A stretch of 64,000 nt of DNA from Doryteuthis pealeii (taxonomy: Eukaryota > Mollusca > Cephalopoda > Myopsida > Loliginidae), in NCBI GenBank assembly GCA_023376005.1, contig CM042160.1:85881920-85945919 (forward strand), read 5' to 3'. Shown here piece by piece: positions 52,640 through 63,602 of the stretch. Position numbers and translations under genes: made by a program. Position 1 is the stretch's first letter; every line of letters begins with the position of its first letter. Below the pieces are notes generated by a model. That model was not told where the DNA came from. It was given only the letters and a program-made list of their open reading frames with translations, and made no database searches.

Positions 52640-54115
52640 CCCTTAATTCATCAAAATTACCTTGATTAATATTTATTTAATTCTAAAAAAATATTTAATA
52701 TTTTAGTTTAATGTTGTTGTCATTGATTGTAGGGAAGGGATACAATCAGGATATTATTTATTATTGTGTCAATTTGACTGGATCTCTTTCGGTATTTAAC
52801 GGTTAACGATCCTAAACACATTTTTTTTTTTGGTTTATTTTTTGAGTTTTCTTTTTTACACTCTCATATTTTTATTTCTCACCTGTCATTAACAATCGTT
52901 TATTTTTACCACCGTTTCTTTCTTTTTGAGTTACCATATTAATTTGATATTTTTCATCTTCCCAATGCCACTTTAAAAGAAATTTAAAAAAATGAAAAAT
53001 GAAAAATAAAAATAAAAAAAGATTTTGTCGATTCACTTATTCATTCGAAAATGAACCTTGTTTTATAAAACTTTCAATGTTTTAATGTCGTTGACAAATG
53101 TTTAGAGATTGTCAAGGTTGTTTAGATATATTGGCGGTAGAAGACACTTTAGAATTAAAGAATAATCTCTGTCATTTAATACAATAGTTTTAAAAATATA
53201 TTAAAACAAAGCGACATTATTGTTTTCTTCATGATAATGATGATGATGATAATGATCGTTTTCTTTCATCATCATCATCATCATAATCAACATCACAACA
53301 ATAAAAAAAAAAAACAAAGTTGATGCACTAATCTAATATTTTTTGTAAAATCGATTTCTAACCTTAATCTTGCATTTATTTATTTTATTTTATTTTGTTT
53401 ATTTTATTTGTTTATTTTGTTTATTTATTCGTTTATTTTATTTTATTTTATTTTTTAAATAATGACTTTTAATAAACTTTTGACAGTGAGTTCCTTGAGT
53501 TTTTTTTTAAAATGCTGTCGTAAGTTTAACACTGAAATAAAATGTTTGTCTTTTTTTAAAATTAAAATTACGAGAATCAGTTTTATCCTGCTTAGTGCTT
53601 GTTTACGGTAGGTTAACGGCAAAACGATTATCTGACATTTTCCCACGTTTAGTGTCAGTTTTCATTTATATCATTTTTTGTTTGTTTTTGTAGTCATGAA
53701 TTGAGATTTGTTATTTTCGGTTCAGTCTTCGAAAAACTCGTTTGGGTGGGGTTTTTAGTTATTCATTCATTTGACTTTAAAGAGACAACCGAAGATTCCG
53801 TTTATCAAACCGGTGTATTTAAAAAAGAAATCTTTTTTTTTTTTTTTCAGTGTGGTTTGATCAGCTTTCTCTGAAAATTTCATTCATTTCTTTAGGAAAA
53901 TTTCCAATTCTGATAAAAGAAAGAAAAAAAAGTTTTAACGTGTAAGAGAGCAAAGTAATTCTAAAGAAAGTAAATGTTTGATTTACAATAATATACGTAT
54001 CGTGCAAAAAAACTGGACTGATTTTGTGTCCGTCTCTACGACTGGATGATCAATTCACAATGTAAATAAGCCCGGCCCTGACATTGTATCCGTCTTTATA
54101 CAAACCTTTTGAAAG
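52640..54115. other. AT-rich sequence, no gene recognised
   Basis: Includes a (GATGAT)n/(ATC)n inverted microsatellite around 53236-53285 and (TTTTA)n at 53385-53455. Nothing codes recognisably. Confidence 0.5.
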
Positions 54116-54116
54116 T

Positions 54117-54119
<3 letters not shown>

Positions 54120-54158
<39 letters not shown>

Positions 54159-54510
54159 TACAAAACTTATCAGTAAACCCTTGCGGTAAGAAAAAAAAGG
54201 TAAATAGTTTGATAGTAAAAATATACTACTAAACTTCACCTGGGGAAAAAATGAAAAAAAGAAAAGACCAAGAGGATCGTACCAACCGAAAATAATCGAT
54301 TAATACTATAACACTTGGCCAAAAGAAAAAAATTATATATATATGAAAAATATATATATTTAACCCGCTAGGATTATCTAAAGCTAAAATGTAAAAAGTG
54401 CTCAATACCTAAGTAGAGCAAATAATAAAGTTAAACCTAATGAGTAAGATATACCTACTAATAGTTTGGCTTAGTAGCTCATCAGGGTAAGAATCTGACT
54501 ATATATATTT
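54120..54510 (-). mobile_element. Ribozyme-bearing element, related to 47640-48030
   Basis: Minus strand: hammerhead-like motif, then TTGCTCTACTTAGGTATTGA and GCACTTTTTACATTTTAGC, then a body shared in inverse with 47821-48020. The TTTGCTCTAC...ATTGAGCAC motif links it to 15545-15725 and 28387-28640. Confidence 0.65.
54452..54489 (-). ncRNA. Hammerhead-like motif, G12 lost
   Basis: UACC, CUGAUGA, GCU/AGC with loop ACUA, then CAAA where GAAA is required, helix III loop UAUUA, GUA, GGUA. Helix I pairs perfectly, whereas its sister at 47736 has a G-U there. Probably inactive. Confidence 0.5.
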
Positions 54511-54812
54511 AAGATTTAAAAAAATTAAATTTCTTTTTGGGTTATTACCAGACGTTTTGATATTTAAATGTTGGGGGGGAGCTATATTCTAACAAGGGAC
54601 CCTTTAAGAAAATGAACATTTTTTTTTCTTTTTAGGAAATACAAAACTCTCTTTTGAAAAGAAATACTTGGAGAGGTACTTTTGTTAAAATAATTTTTTT
54701 TTCTTTGGATTCTCTACTGAAAAAAATTAGCAAAAGAGAATGTGTTTTGAAGGTGGTATGTGTGAATGATTGAATCGGGTATTTTTATTATTCATTAATA
54801 TATGCCCCCTGT

Positions 54813-55000
54813 CGGTGGGTTTATAATATACCAACTGCATCTCTTGCAGAGGGGTAAGACCCACCTCTGCAAAAAGTAGTGCCATGTGGGTATGACACAA
54901 AACTGCATTTGATTATAAAGCTCCAGTTCTAAAAATCTAGGGGGTGTAGAGTACCTCTTCATTGCCATTACCCCCCAAATGAATTCTGTAGGTCGAATAT
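54813..55000 (+). mobile_element. Family C fragment
   Basis: CAACTGCATCTCTTGCAGAG and TTCATTGCCATTACCCCCC are decayed family C landmarks. Confidence 0.55.
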
Positions 55001-55023
55001 GACACTTCTGTGATACACTGTGT

Positions 55024-55667
55024 CAGGCCCCGACACTAACTTTTTTCTTGACCGTCCCGAACAAAAATTATAAACCGTCCCAAATGGGGTTGGACCGTCT
55101 CGAAATCAAAATATTTTTGTTTAATTCATTAGCATCATCTATACTTGTCAGTCATCAGTAGCATAATAACATGTAATAAAACATTAAGAAAAGCTGAAGC
55201 AGTGATAATTCTGGATATTTGGACAAAAAATCCATTTCCTAGTGTGTTTTGAGCTAAAAAAAATACTTTTTTTTACTTTAAGTTACCCTGAGTTTGATTT
55301 ATTTATAACAGAATTGCTTTAAAACTCTAGTAAATATGTTTACTGGTTTAAAATAATTTACAGATTCCAAATGTTAAGCATTTCCTTCCCGAAAAAGGAA
55401 ACCAATGATTACATAAAAATTGAAATTTCCAAAAATATTTTTTATTGAAACGAAGGGAAAAAAATGTTCATGGTAATTCTTTCATATTCATTTTTTATTA
55501 AATTCTGGTCACTGTGACCGAGATCCTCCGCCCCACCACTCCTTTACGGCACATTTAGGAAAATCTTTTACCGTCCCTAGCAAACTGTCCCGGATGACAT
55601 ATTGATCGTCCCGGATGTAATTTTTATCATCCCTGGGACGACGGGACAGTATTAATGTCGAGCCCTG
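55024..55667. mobile_element. hAT-type non-autonomous element, copy 1
   Basis: Ends CAGGCCCCGACACTAA and TTAATGTCGAGCCCTG form an imperfect terminal inverted repeat. Flanks CACTGTGT (55016-55023) and CTCTGTGT (55668-55675) are an 8-bp target duplication with one mismatch, typical of hAT. The ends carry repeated GACCGTCC/CGTCCC motifs. No transposase is encoded. Confidence 0.85.
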
Positions 55668-55724
55668 CTCTGTGTATGTGTATGTGTATGTGTGTGTGTG
55701 TGTGTACATATATACATATTTACT

Positions 55725-55965
55725 AATCCTTCCACACAAGTAGGATGTGACACAATTTCAATTTCTTAAGTTGAGTTTAACAGGTTTGAATTCAGAGTTT
55801 TCCTTCTTCTAGACCATTTGCTAAAACCAAGGTTAAAGAGCCCAGTCTGTCTTACTATTTACCCATAGCTGGGGTGAAAATAGTTGGATGCATACCTTTC
55901 CCAAGGGTATTAGCGCTATGTAAAATGCAACCAGCCTCGCCCAGGATTTGAACTCGTCTTGATAA
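55725..55965 (-). mobile_element. tRNA-derived SINE, family B
   Basis: Minus-strand tail, body (TTGGTTTTAGCAAATGGTCT) and part of the tRNA-like head (GAGTTCAAATCCTGG). The head is cut off near 55965. Confidence 0.8.
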
Positions 55966-56059
55966 ATATAGATTCAGTCGATACTTTTTTTTAACAAATC
56001 TTGTATATTTTTGGTTTGTTTCTTGTACCAGTCGGTCTTTAAATATTCTTTCTAGCATT

Positions 56060-56290
56060 AGAATTTTAGCTCAGTCGGTAGAACATTCGCAAGGTTCTGA
56101 GTTTTTCTATGCATACCACACCTAAGCAAAGTAAAAAAACTGATGGTTAGTTCATTATAATTGAGCCGAAGGACACGGATTATAAAAATAATAGGACTTT
56201 ATTTGAATAGGTGGAATCGCAAGGTTTTGAGTTTAATACTGGTCCCCACCATCTCAGTGTATGAGTAGCACAGATTTACAAAATATTTGT
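56060..56290 (+). mobile_element. SINE family A fragments
   Basis: TTTAGCTCAGTCGGTAGAAC at 56066 and TCTCAGTGTATGAGTAGCAC at 56252 are pieces of one SINE separated by about 150 bp of other sequence. Confidence 0.6.
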
Positions 56291-56772
56291 ATGTTTATTT
56301 AAATAAAAGAATGTTGTTCAGAAATAGTATCACACAATTTGTAAAATTTGTTTTTGTCAGATACAATATAAGTGCAAAAAATCGTCTGTTGGTTTGTTTA
56401 CAAATGTTTGAAGTGAAAGTAACGGTGATGAGATAAAATGTGAACCTTCCATTAGTTTGATGAGCTAGGGTGCTTATTGGAGACTTTATCCCCCAAATCT
56501 ATCTTCACAGTCATTTTTAAACAGGTAAACACTTATCTCAAACAAATCAATTGGATCCATAGGAAATTGAAAACATAAATATGTCTCTTATGATGAAGGA
56601 CAACTCAAAGAAAGTAGTCAGTCAGAAAATTGCATTGGAGTTTGAAGTCAGCTCATGCTTTAAGGTTCCAAGGGACGAGGGGGGGGCAGAGGGTTTGGTT
56701 TATTTAATGGCATATCAACTTCTTATGGATTATTTAATGTTGAAATTTGATTCATTTCTAAATTTCATTATG
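56291..56772. other. Unclassified sequence
   Basis: A decayed retroposon-tail-like piece (GGTTTGGTTTATTTAATGGC at 56693) is present. No gene was recognised. Confidence 0.5.
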
Positions 56773-56780
56773 GCCATAAC

Positions 56781-57342
56781 CAGGCCCCGACACTAACTTT
56801 TTTCACGACCGTCCCGAACAAAAATTATCAACTGTCCCGAACGGATTTTGGACCATCCCAAATGGGTTTTGGACTGTCCTGAATGGGGTTTGGACTGTCT
56901 CGAAATCAAAATATTTTTGTTTAATTCATTAGCATCATCTATACTTGTCAGTCATCAGTAGCATAATAACATTTAATAAAACATTAAGAAAAGTTGAAGC
57001 AGTGATAATTCTAGATATTTGGACAAAAAATCCATTTCCTAGTGTGTTTTGAGCTAAAAAAAAATTTTTTACTTTAAGTTACCCTGAGTAGGGTTAGTAG
57101 TACATAATTCGGTCCTTTTAAACTATCTTCCTCCACCATTATTCATTACATGGCTTTGAGAATAGACCTGTGGTGCCGTAGCCTCATTTTGAGGTCAGCA
57201 TTCGGGCAATCATTGGACGGTCAATATTGGAATGTAATACTAACTTTTAGGAAAAATTTTTATCGTCCCTGGCAAACTGTCCCGGATGACATATTGAGTG
57301 TAATTTTTATCGTCCCTGGGACGACGTTAATGTTAAGCCCTG
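56781..57342. mobile_element. hAT-type non-autonomous element, copy 2
   Basis: Same family, with an internal deletion and rearrangement. Flanks GCCATAAC at 56773-56780 and 57343-57350 are a perfect 8-bp target duplication. Confidence 0.9.
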
Positions 57343-57412
57343 GCCATAACTATATTTTCAACATTCCTTTGCTATCAATTTTTAAAATTACCCTTTGACT
57401 ATAAAGGAGATT

Positions 57413-57675
57413 CTCATGGTGTAATGGGAAATGTACACTGTGAACCGAGTTCAAGTTCTGGACAAGGCTGTTTCGGTTTCAAATAGTGCTAATAACTCTG
57501 GGAAAGGTATGCATCCAACTATTTTCAATCTAGCTATGGGTAAATAGTAAGGCAGACTGGGTTCTTTAACCTTGGTCTACCAACCAGTCTAGAAGGAAAA
57601 CTCTGAATTCGAACCTATTAGACTATACTTAAAAATTGACCTTGTGTCGTGCTTGCTCAGAGGAGTTAGGTAAAT
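57413..57675 (+). mobile_element. tRNA-derived SINE, family B
   Basis: Head CATGGTGTAATGGG and GAGTTCAAGTTCTGG, full body, tail TTAGGTAAATAC. Confidence 0.85.
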
Positions 57676-58089
57676 ACAGAATAGTAATTGGTTTGCACAT
57701 TTACTTGGTATACAATATTCCTGTATAATACTAATGATTTATATACAATTATGGTTTAACTTTTAACATCCCGTTCAGAATTTTCCAAGTCCAGAGTCCC
57801 ATTCCTATAAGGATTTACAAAAAAAGAATGTCCTTTTCATTTAAAGTTACCTGTTATTTCCCTTAAATCAAAGACTTCTAAATATGTTTAATATTACATT
57901 TAAACAAAGGCCATTGTTTGGGGCAGATTAGGAAATGTGACTTCTGGCTGGGTGGAATGAGGTGGCATAGGACATTAAGAGTTTTTAAAGTAAAAATTCT
58001 TATTTAATAATAATAATAATTTATTTGCATACAGCTATGTATGTTTCAAGTATTCCTATTTAATACTGATAATTTTTCAAACATCTATT
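57676..58089. other. No gene recognised
   Basis: AT-rich, with (AAT)n at 58005-58020. Nothing identifiable. Confidence 0.5.
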
Positions 58090-58260
58090 TGACCCATAGA
58101 TTGGATGCTAACAGATACTGCCATTCCAGGTCAAAGTGGACCTGGGAGTAATGTCAATGAAGAGGTGACTCCACTCTCCCCCCAAAGCTCCAGAATTAGT
58201 CTCATTAATGGATGCATTTTAGCGTCATATACCCACTGATGCAGCTGGTGTATTTTAAGC
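58090..58260 (-). mobile_element. Family C fragment
   Basis: GACCCATAGATTGGATGCTA and CCAGGTCAAAGTGGACCTGG on the plus strand are the inverse of family C 3' text. Confidence 0.6.
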
Positions 58261-58437
58261 CTTGCCAACGCAGGATGGTGATTATTCTGACTGGGACTGA
58301 GAACATCTTGACATTTTAAACTACTTGGCAATTTTAGATTCACTCATAATTCATTCATTATGACATTTCAAAGATTTTCATCTTCATTTCTAAACTCACT
58401 TTCTAATTAGCATCAACTCTTTAACAATGTCTCTTTT

Positions 58438-59000
58438 AATAATGGAGATTTGGTCTCTATTTGTCTGTAACCAAAACTACATCACTGCTTATGTCACAAA
58501 ACCCAAATTGTCAATATGTACAATAAAGAACAATTAATATTAATGAAATAAATAAAAGCTGTTTCTTAATTCAAAATTTGAATCCTTTCTATTGTAATAA
58601 TTATAATTTAGATAAATAAGTTATATAAACTATGAAATTGATTAAAAATTATATTATCACTTTAAATGGAAAAAATATTTGCGAAATTTTGTAATCAATT
58701 TTAAATGTTACTTTTTACTCTTGCACTTTTTTCATTAACAAGAAATTAACTAAAAAGATTACAAATAGATAAATACGTAAAAAATTGTATAAAATTTATG
58801 TGTAAAATATTCAAAATAATTATCTAATTAATAATTAAGATACGTGCAACATTTTATTTGAGGGGACAGAACAAAGTTTCCATTTGAAATTTTTATTTTT
58901 TAATTTCTTTTACTCCTTTGATAAATTTGATGATTTTACTTATGATATAAACACTCTGACATTGAACCCCCCCCCCTCATCAGGCAATATCGTTCAAAAA
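58438..59000 (+). mobile_element. Unpaired copy of the inverted-arm family seen at 36440-37875
   Basis: It starts AATAATGGAGATTTGGTCTC and ends CATCAGGCAATATCGTTCAA, like the 36440 arm, but the interior is AT-rich filler rather than a LINE tail. Confidence 0.65.
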
Positions 59001-59039
59001 TAAACTTTGTTTATTTTTGCTAGTTTATATAAAGTAAAA

Positions 59040-59315
59040 AGTAAAGTTGACGCAGTGGCCTATTGTCGGTATCAGCTGTATGGTGAGGTAGTCTACCCTC
59101 TTTTCATTAATGCTAGACCAGGGAGATTGTGGGGTTTTTTGTTGTTTTTTTTTTGGCTGAGTTGGTGCACCACACTTACCACCAGCTCCCCACTTTACTG
59201 CACAAATTAGATTACCCAATCTGTGCTACTCATGCGTTGAGTTGGTGGTGACCGGTATCAAACCAGGATCCTTTGAATTCCTAGACAGGTTTTTTACCGC
59301 GCTAAACCAGCCCCT
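59040..59315 (-). mobile_element. tRNA-derived SINE, family A
   Basis: Minus-strand copy with a GTTTAGCGCGGTAAAAAACC-like head and a body including ATGAGTAGCACAGATTGGGT. A poly-T interruption lies at 59139-59154. Confidence 0.75.
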
Positions 59316-59399
59316 TAAAAATCTAAAGTCACAAACATTTGTGTAAGAACTTCACAAAGAATTATGAAAATCTGCTCATTTCTGATGCTACCTTACCTC

Positions 59400-59560
59400 A
59401 CATGACCTAGATATGATGTTAAATTACATCTGGTGGTGAGGTTCCATTTCTGGAGTTCTGGGTAGTGGGGTACCCCTTTATTGTCATTACTCCAAGGTTC
59501 ATTCTGACCAAGAGTGGTAGTACCTGTTAGGGTCCTATCTATGGGTTAAATAGATAAAAA
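59400..59560 (+). mobile_element. Family C fragment
   Basis: GGTGAGGTTCCATTTCTGGA and GGTAGTACCTGTTAGGGTCC are family C motifs. Confidence 0.65.
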
Positions 59561-59649
59561 AATGAGTTTAAAAAAGCTGTTTAAAAAGAATGATTTGATA
59601 AATGAAAAAATTGAGTTAGGAGTGGAACAAATTAAACTTAAGTCAAGGT

Positions 59650-60034
59650 GTTACATACTGGTCTTTTCACAGTACCAATCTATATAACGTTGTATACCGT
59701 TCTTACTTCTTACTTTGGTCATATTCTCTTCTGGCCGGCTTTGCTATTCTATCTTCTAACATCTTGGTCTGGTCTTGTCGTGGTGTTTCTTGGGGACTTC
59801 GGGTCTGGTTTCTGTTGGGGATCACTCCTTATCAGAAGCCCTGTGTCATTGTTAGTTTTTGGTAATAAACACAAGACTTCGATTTATGTTGTTCTCACGA
59901 TCCATCCCTGCAAGGCAAGGTCAAAGTGAGGTCAAGCGCCATCACTCACCCTCAAGGCCATTAGCTGTACTAATCGCCATTATGATTTCTACAATACCTT
60001 ATAAAAGCATTAGGGATCCAATAATTATGTAACA
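59650..60034 (-). mobile_element. LTR-like element end plus internal region, minus strand
   Basis: LTR-like 60034-59850 starts TGTTACATAATTATTGG and ends AAAACTAACA. ATGACACAGGGCTTCTGATA follows, as at 36142. The LTR is about 140 bp shorter than the one at 35817. Confidence 0.6.
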
Positions 60035-60209
60035 AAGGTATCATTATACTAATGATTTTTAAACTGATCTATACCAACCCTTAGATTTTTTTTTTTACAA
60101 GGACATGGAGTGAAATGCGAGTAGTATAATCTGGAATTTGAACTCGGCTAGCCATTTCCATTTTCCTTGACAATAACCATTTAGCTACCTTTATTTTTAC
60201 ATACACACA

Positions 60210-60360
60210 CTTTAGTATTTGTACTGGGTGGGTACTCCATACTCCCCAGATCTTCAGAACTGAAGCCTCACCATCAAATACAGGACCCCCCCTTTTTTTT
60301 GAGGGGGGAGTCTTACCTGACCGCAAGGGTTTTTTTCTAAGCCCCATCAACAGGCATAAA
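60210..60360 (-). mobile_element. Family C fragment
   Basis: Minus strand: GGTGAGGCTTCAGTTCTGAA and a poly-C/G stretch before GGCTTAGAAAAAAACCC. Confidence 0.55.
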
Positions 60361-60647
60361 AGGTTCAAAGTATGGTTTCCTATCAGCATGCCTGGTTGTG
60401 GTGGTGTATTTGATACTGGTTCACTTTGTAGGTAAAGAGTTGATAAATAATAATATGACTTCCAGGCAGGTATTGTTATTTTCGGTCAGGACTTGCAATC
60501 TCCGAAAGAAAAGATTTAAAAGAGAAAGAATAATTTTCATTATTTCTTTCTTTCATTAAAAAAAAACAAAAACAGCAAAAAACTAAACAAAACAAAAACA
60601 AAAAGATGTACCATTATAGTATGTAGCTTACCTTTTTGATTCTGTTA

Positions 60648-61622
60648 TAGTATGTGGCCTATCCGGTTTGAATGTGTCCTACCTCAGTAAGAGTATATTT
60701 ATAGATACTAGCAAATATATGCACCCTCCGGGTGCAAGTATTTAAGTTTAAATGAAACTAAATAAGAATACAGATAAAAAGATTTGAAACAGAGGGAGTA
60801 TAATAAAAGATTTGAAACAGAGGGAGTATAATAAAAAAAATGGAACAACTGAAACTTACTCTTCCATCACTCTCATCTTTCATTGTTATTTTTTCTAATT
60901 TAAGTGTTTAGTTATAAGAAGAAGTGAAGAATAAAATGACAGTTATTTTATCTTGTTAATGGATTTCATTTAAGATTAATTGAAGAGATGTTTGCTTATA
61001 TTCATTAAAATAAAACCAAACAGTTAGAAATCAATAATACTAAGCACATATTTATTAAATTCGATTTTTTAATATTAATATGCAAATTAGCCTTCCCGTT
61101 CACACTGTAAACCGCTATTTTGTTGTATATATAAATACAATTGCATGTTGTTAGTATGTAGACATAGTTAACAGTATTAATAATGTAAGAAAATTTTATT
61201 AATAATTAAGGTTTAAATAAAAAATAAAATCATGGAGAATGTGATGTCAATAACTAAGAGAATTGTGACTTGAGTAGGAATATAGTTTCGGTTACAGACA
61301 GAAAAGCACACAATCTCCATTATAATAAGATAAGTAGTAGGCAATTTATTGAAACTAATTATTTTTCACATATATTCAATTTCAAGAAATGCAATTCAGT
61401 CATAAGCTGTATATAGTAATTAAGAATAATTAAAAAAGAATTTATCCATAATTTACATGAATCAGAGATTTATTTAATTCTAAAATTCTGAAATAGGGTT
61501 AGGGTTAGCAGTTATTATTATAACCTTATAATATGCTTTTATGATACTGTATGCTTTTTATGATACTATAAGAGAGACATGATTTCGTAGGTCACATTCA
61601 AAAGGTAGGCCACATACTATAA
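60648..61622. mobile_element. Element with about 40-bp inverted ends
   Basis: The left end TATAGTATGTGGCCTATCCG and TTTGAATGTG is inverse to the right end CACATTCAAA and AGGTAGGCCACATACTATAA. The interior has a GCACCCTCCGGGTGC hairpin at 60721, a direct repeat (AGATTTGAAACAGAGGGAGT) and a short TAGGGTTAGGG piece at 61494. No protein is encoded. Confidence 0.65.
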
Positions 61623-61629
61623 TGAAAAA

Positions 61630-62160
61630 AAAAAAAAAAAAAAAAACAAAGCTCATTATCTCTTATATTTTTACATAATTTATATTTTATACATAATTTT
61701 TTACATTATTCATTTATTTATTTTTATTTTACTTTATTTAATTTTTTACATAATTTAAAAAAACAAATTTTTACATGATTTATTTATTACATTATTTATT
61801 TTTGTTATATTCGTTTAAGTGAATTATTTCTCTTTTTAGTTTTGTTTCCCCTGTGTGTATTTAAACCTTGGCAACTGTTAGTCTGACCTTAATATCTATT
61901 ATTAGATTGTTACTGACTACTTATTAATAATGAGCTTGTTACATTGTTTAATTAAAGTGGTTTAATTTACATAAATATGATTTGTGCGCAATACAGAGAC
62001 AGTTTTGTTATTTTTAGTCATGCCAAAACTCAAACCTCTGACCCGATTATATGTGATATGTTCAAAAAGTATCAAGACTGAAGTTGATCTAGCAAAACAT
62101 AAAAATGAACAATGAATAAAATATTAATCTTTTTCCAAATAGTCTCCTCAGAACATGTTC
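61630..62160. other. AT-rich sequence, no gene recognised
   Basis: Poly-A at 61626-61646 and (TTTA)n-like tracts. Text at 62040-62120 (TATGTTCAAAAAGTATCAAG) may be a transposon end but lacks a partner. Confidence 0.45.
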
Positions 62161-62162
62161 CA

Positions 62163-62399
62163 ACAAGGAGGAATGTTTAGTATAATGGTTTATGGTCATA
62201 TGAAATGGAATCGGTAACCTGAGTTCAAATCCTGGATGAGGCTGTTTGTGTTTCACTTTAGGAAAGGTATAAATTCATCTGTTATCTCTCCCCTCAGCTA
62301 TGGGTAAATAGGACAGTCTGGGTTCTTTAACTCTGGTACAGCAACCAGTCTTGGAGAAAAAAAAAACCTGAATTCAAACCAGCTTTACTTTTCTTAAAA
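62163..62399 (+). mobile_element. tRNA-derived SINE, family B, tail truncated
   Basis: B-box region GAGTTCAAATCCTGG, body to TCAAACCAGC, then joined directly to the next copy. Confidence 0.75.
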
Positions 62400-62690
62400 G
62401 ACGCTCGTGGCGTAATGGTTATTGGACATGACGATCAGAGTTCAAATCTTGGACAAGGCTGTTTGCATTTCATATAGTGCTTAGATATCTATGGTAATAT
62501 GAATCCAATTATTCTCCCTCTAGCTATGGGTAAATAGTAGGGCAGACTGGGCTCTTTAACCTTGGTATGGCAACCGGTCTAGAAAGAAAACTCTGAATTC
62601 AAACCTGTTAAACTTTGCTTAGAAATTGACCTTGTATTACATCCAGCCGAGAGCAGAGGGGTTTGGTAAATACTTACGTATTCCTATGAG
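62400..62690 (+). mobile_element. tRNA-derived SINE, family B, full length
   Basis: Head GCTCGTGGCGTAATGGTTAT and GAGTTCAAATCTTGG, complete body, tail GGGGTTTGGTAAATACTTAC. Two further tail fragments follow at 62755-62790 and 62805-62860. Confidence 0.85.
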
Positions 62691-62964
62691 TTTTTTTACT
62701 GGTTGATGTACCCATGAAATGCCTTTTTTGATAGTGTGAAGAAAGAGTTTTGTGTTGCATTCCTGCTCATGTGGAGGGGTTGGGCAAATATATACTGTTT
62801 AAAAATGGACTTTGTATTACGTCCAACCTGTGGTAGAGGGGTTGGGTAAATACTTATTCCAGTGAGTTTTCTATTGGTTGAAGCTCCTTTTTAAATGCCT
62901 TTTTTGATAATGTGAAACTGTGCCATCATATTTCTTTTAATGTCCTCTACATCCCCATCATCCT

Positions 62965-63545
62965 GTCAGTGGAGTGTTAGAATACACCGACTGGACCTAT
63001 GCAGGGGGGTAAGACGCCCCCATTGGGGCTACCTGTTGGCCGTGGGTAGTGACCCGTGATGCTTAAGGATGGAACCTCAGGTGGACGAGCAGGCCATGAT
63101 ATTGCAACAGTCCACTTGGGCCCTTACTTAGGCTAGAGAGACGGTTGGAGAGGCATCCTCCGATCAATCGGCTGGTCATGTCAAGCCCTTAGCACCTATA
63201 TGATTGCCCCAACCCTATTTCCGTTATAGCAAGCCCCAACCCTTTTTATCATGTGGTGACTGGGGGTCTTCATGTCCTGGGAATGACGTTAAACTCTATC
63301 TGATAGTGAGGTTCCAGTTTTGGAGGTCTGGGGAATGTGGAGCCCCTCTTTATTACCATTGCTCCCTGGTCACTCTGACCCAGAGTGGTAGTACCTGTTA
63401 GGGTCCCATCTATGGGTTAAATAGAAAAATGTGTTTATAAAAATAAATTGAATATACATTAAGAATTAATTTTTTTAAACTTTTGTTGGCATTAAATGAC
63501 CCATTGAGGTTGATATGCCATAAAACAAAATAAAAACCAAACCAA
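62965..63545 (+). mobile_element. Family C retroposon, near full length
   Basis: Plus strand from a CATCCTGTCAGTGGAGTGTT head to a tail hairpin (GGCATTAAATGACCCATTG and AGGTTGATATGCC) and AAACC-type repeats. Confidence 0.75.
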
Positions 63546-63602
63546 ACCTACATCCCCAAATTACTGTTGAGAGGAATTTTCAGTTTAGGAAACAAGAAAA
63601 AG

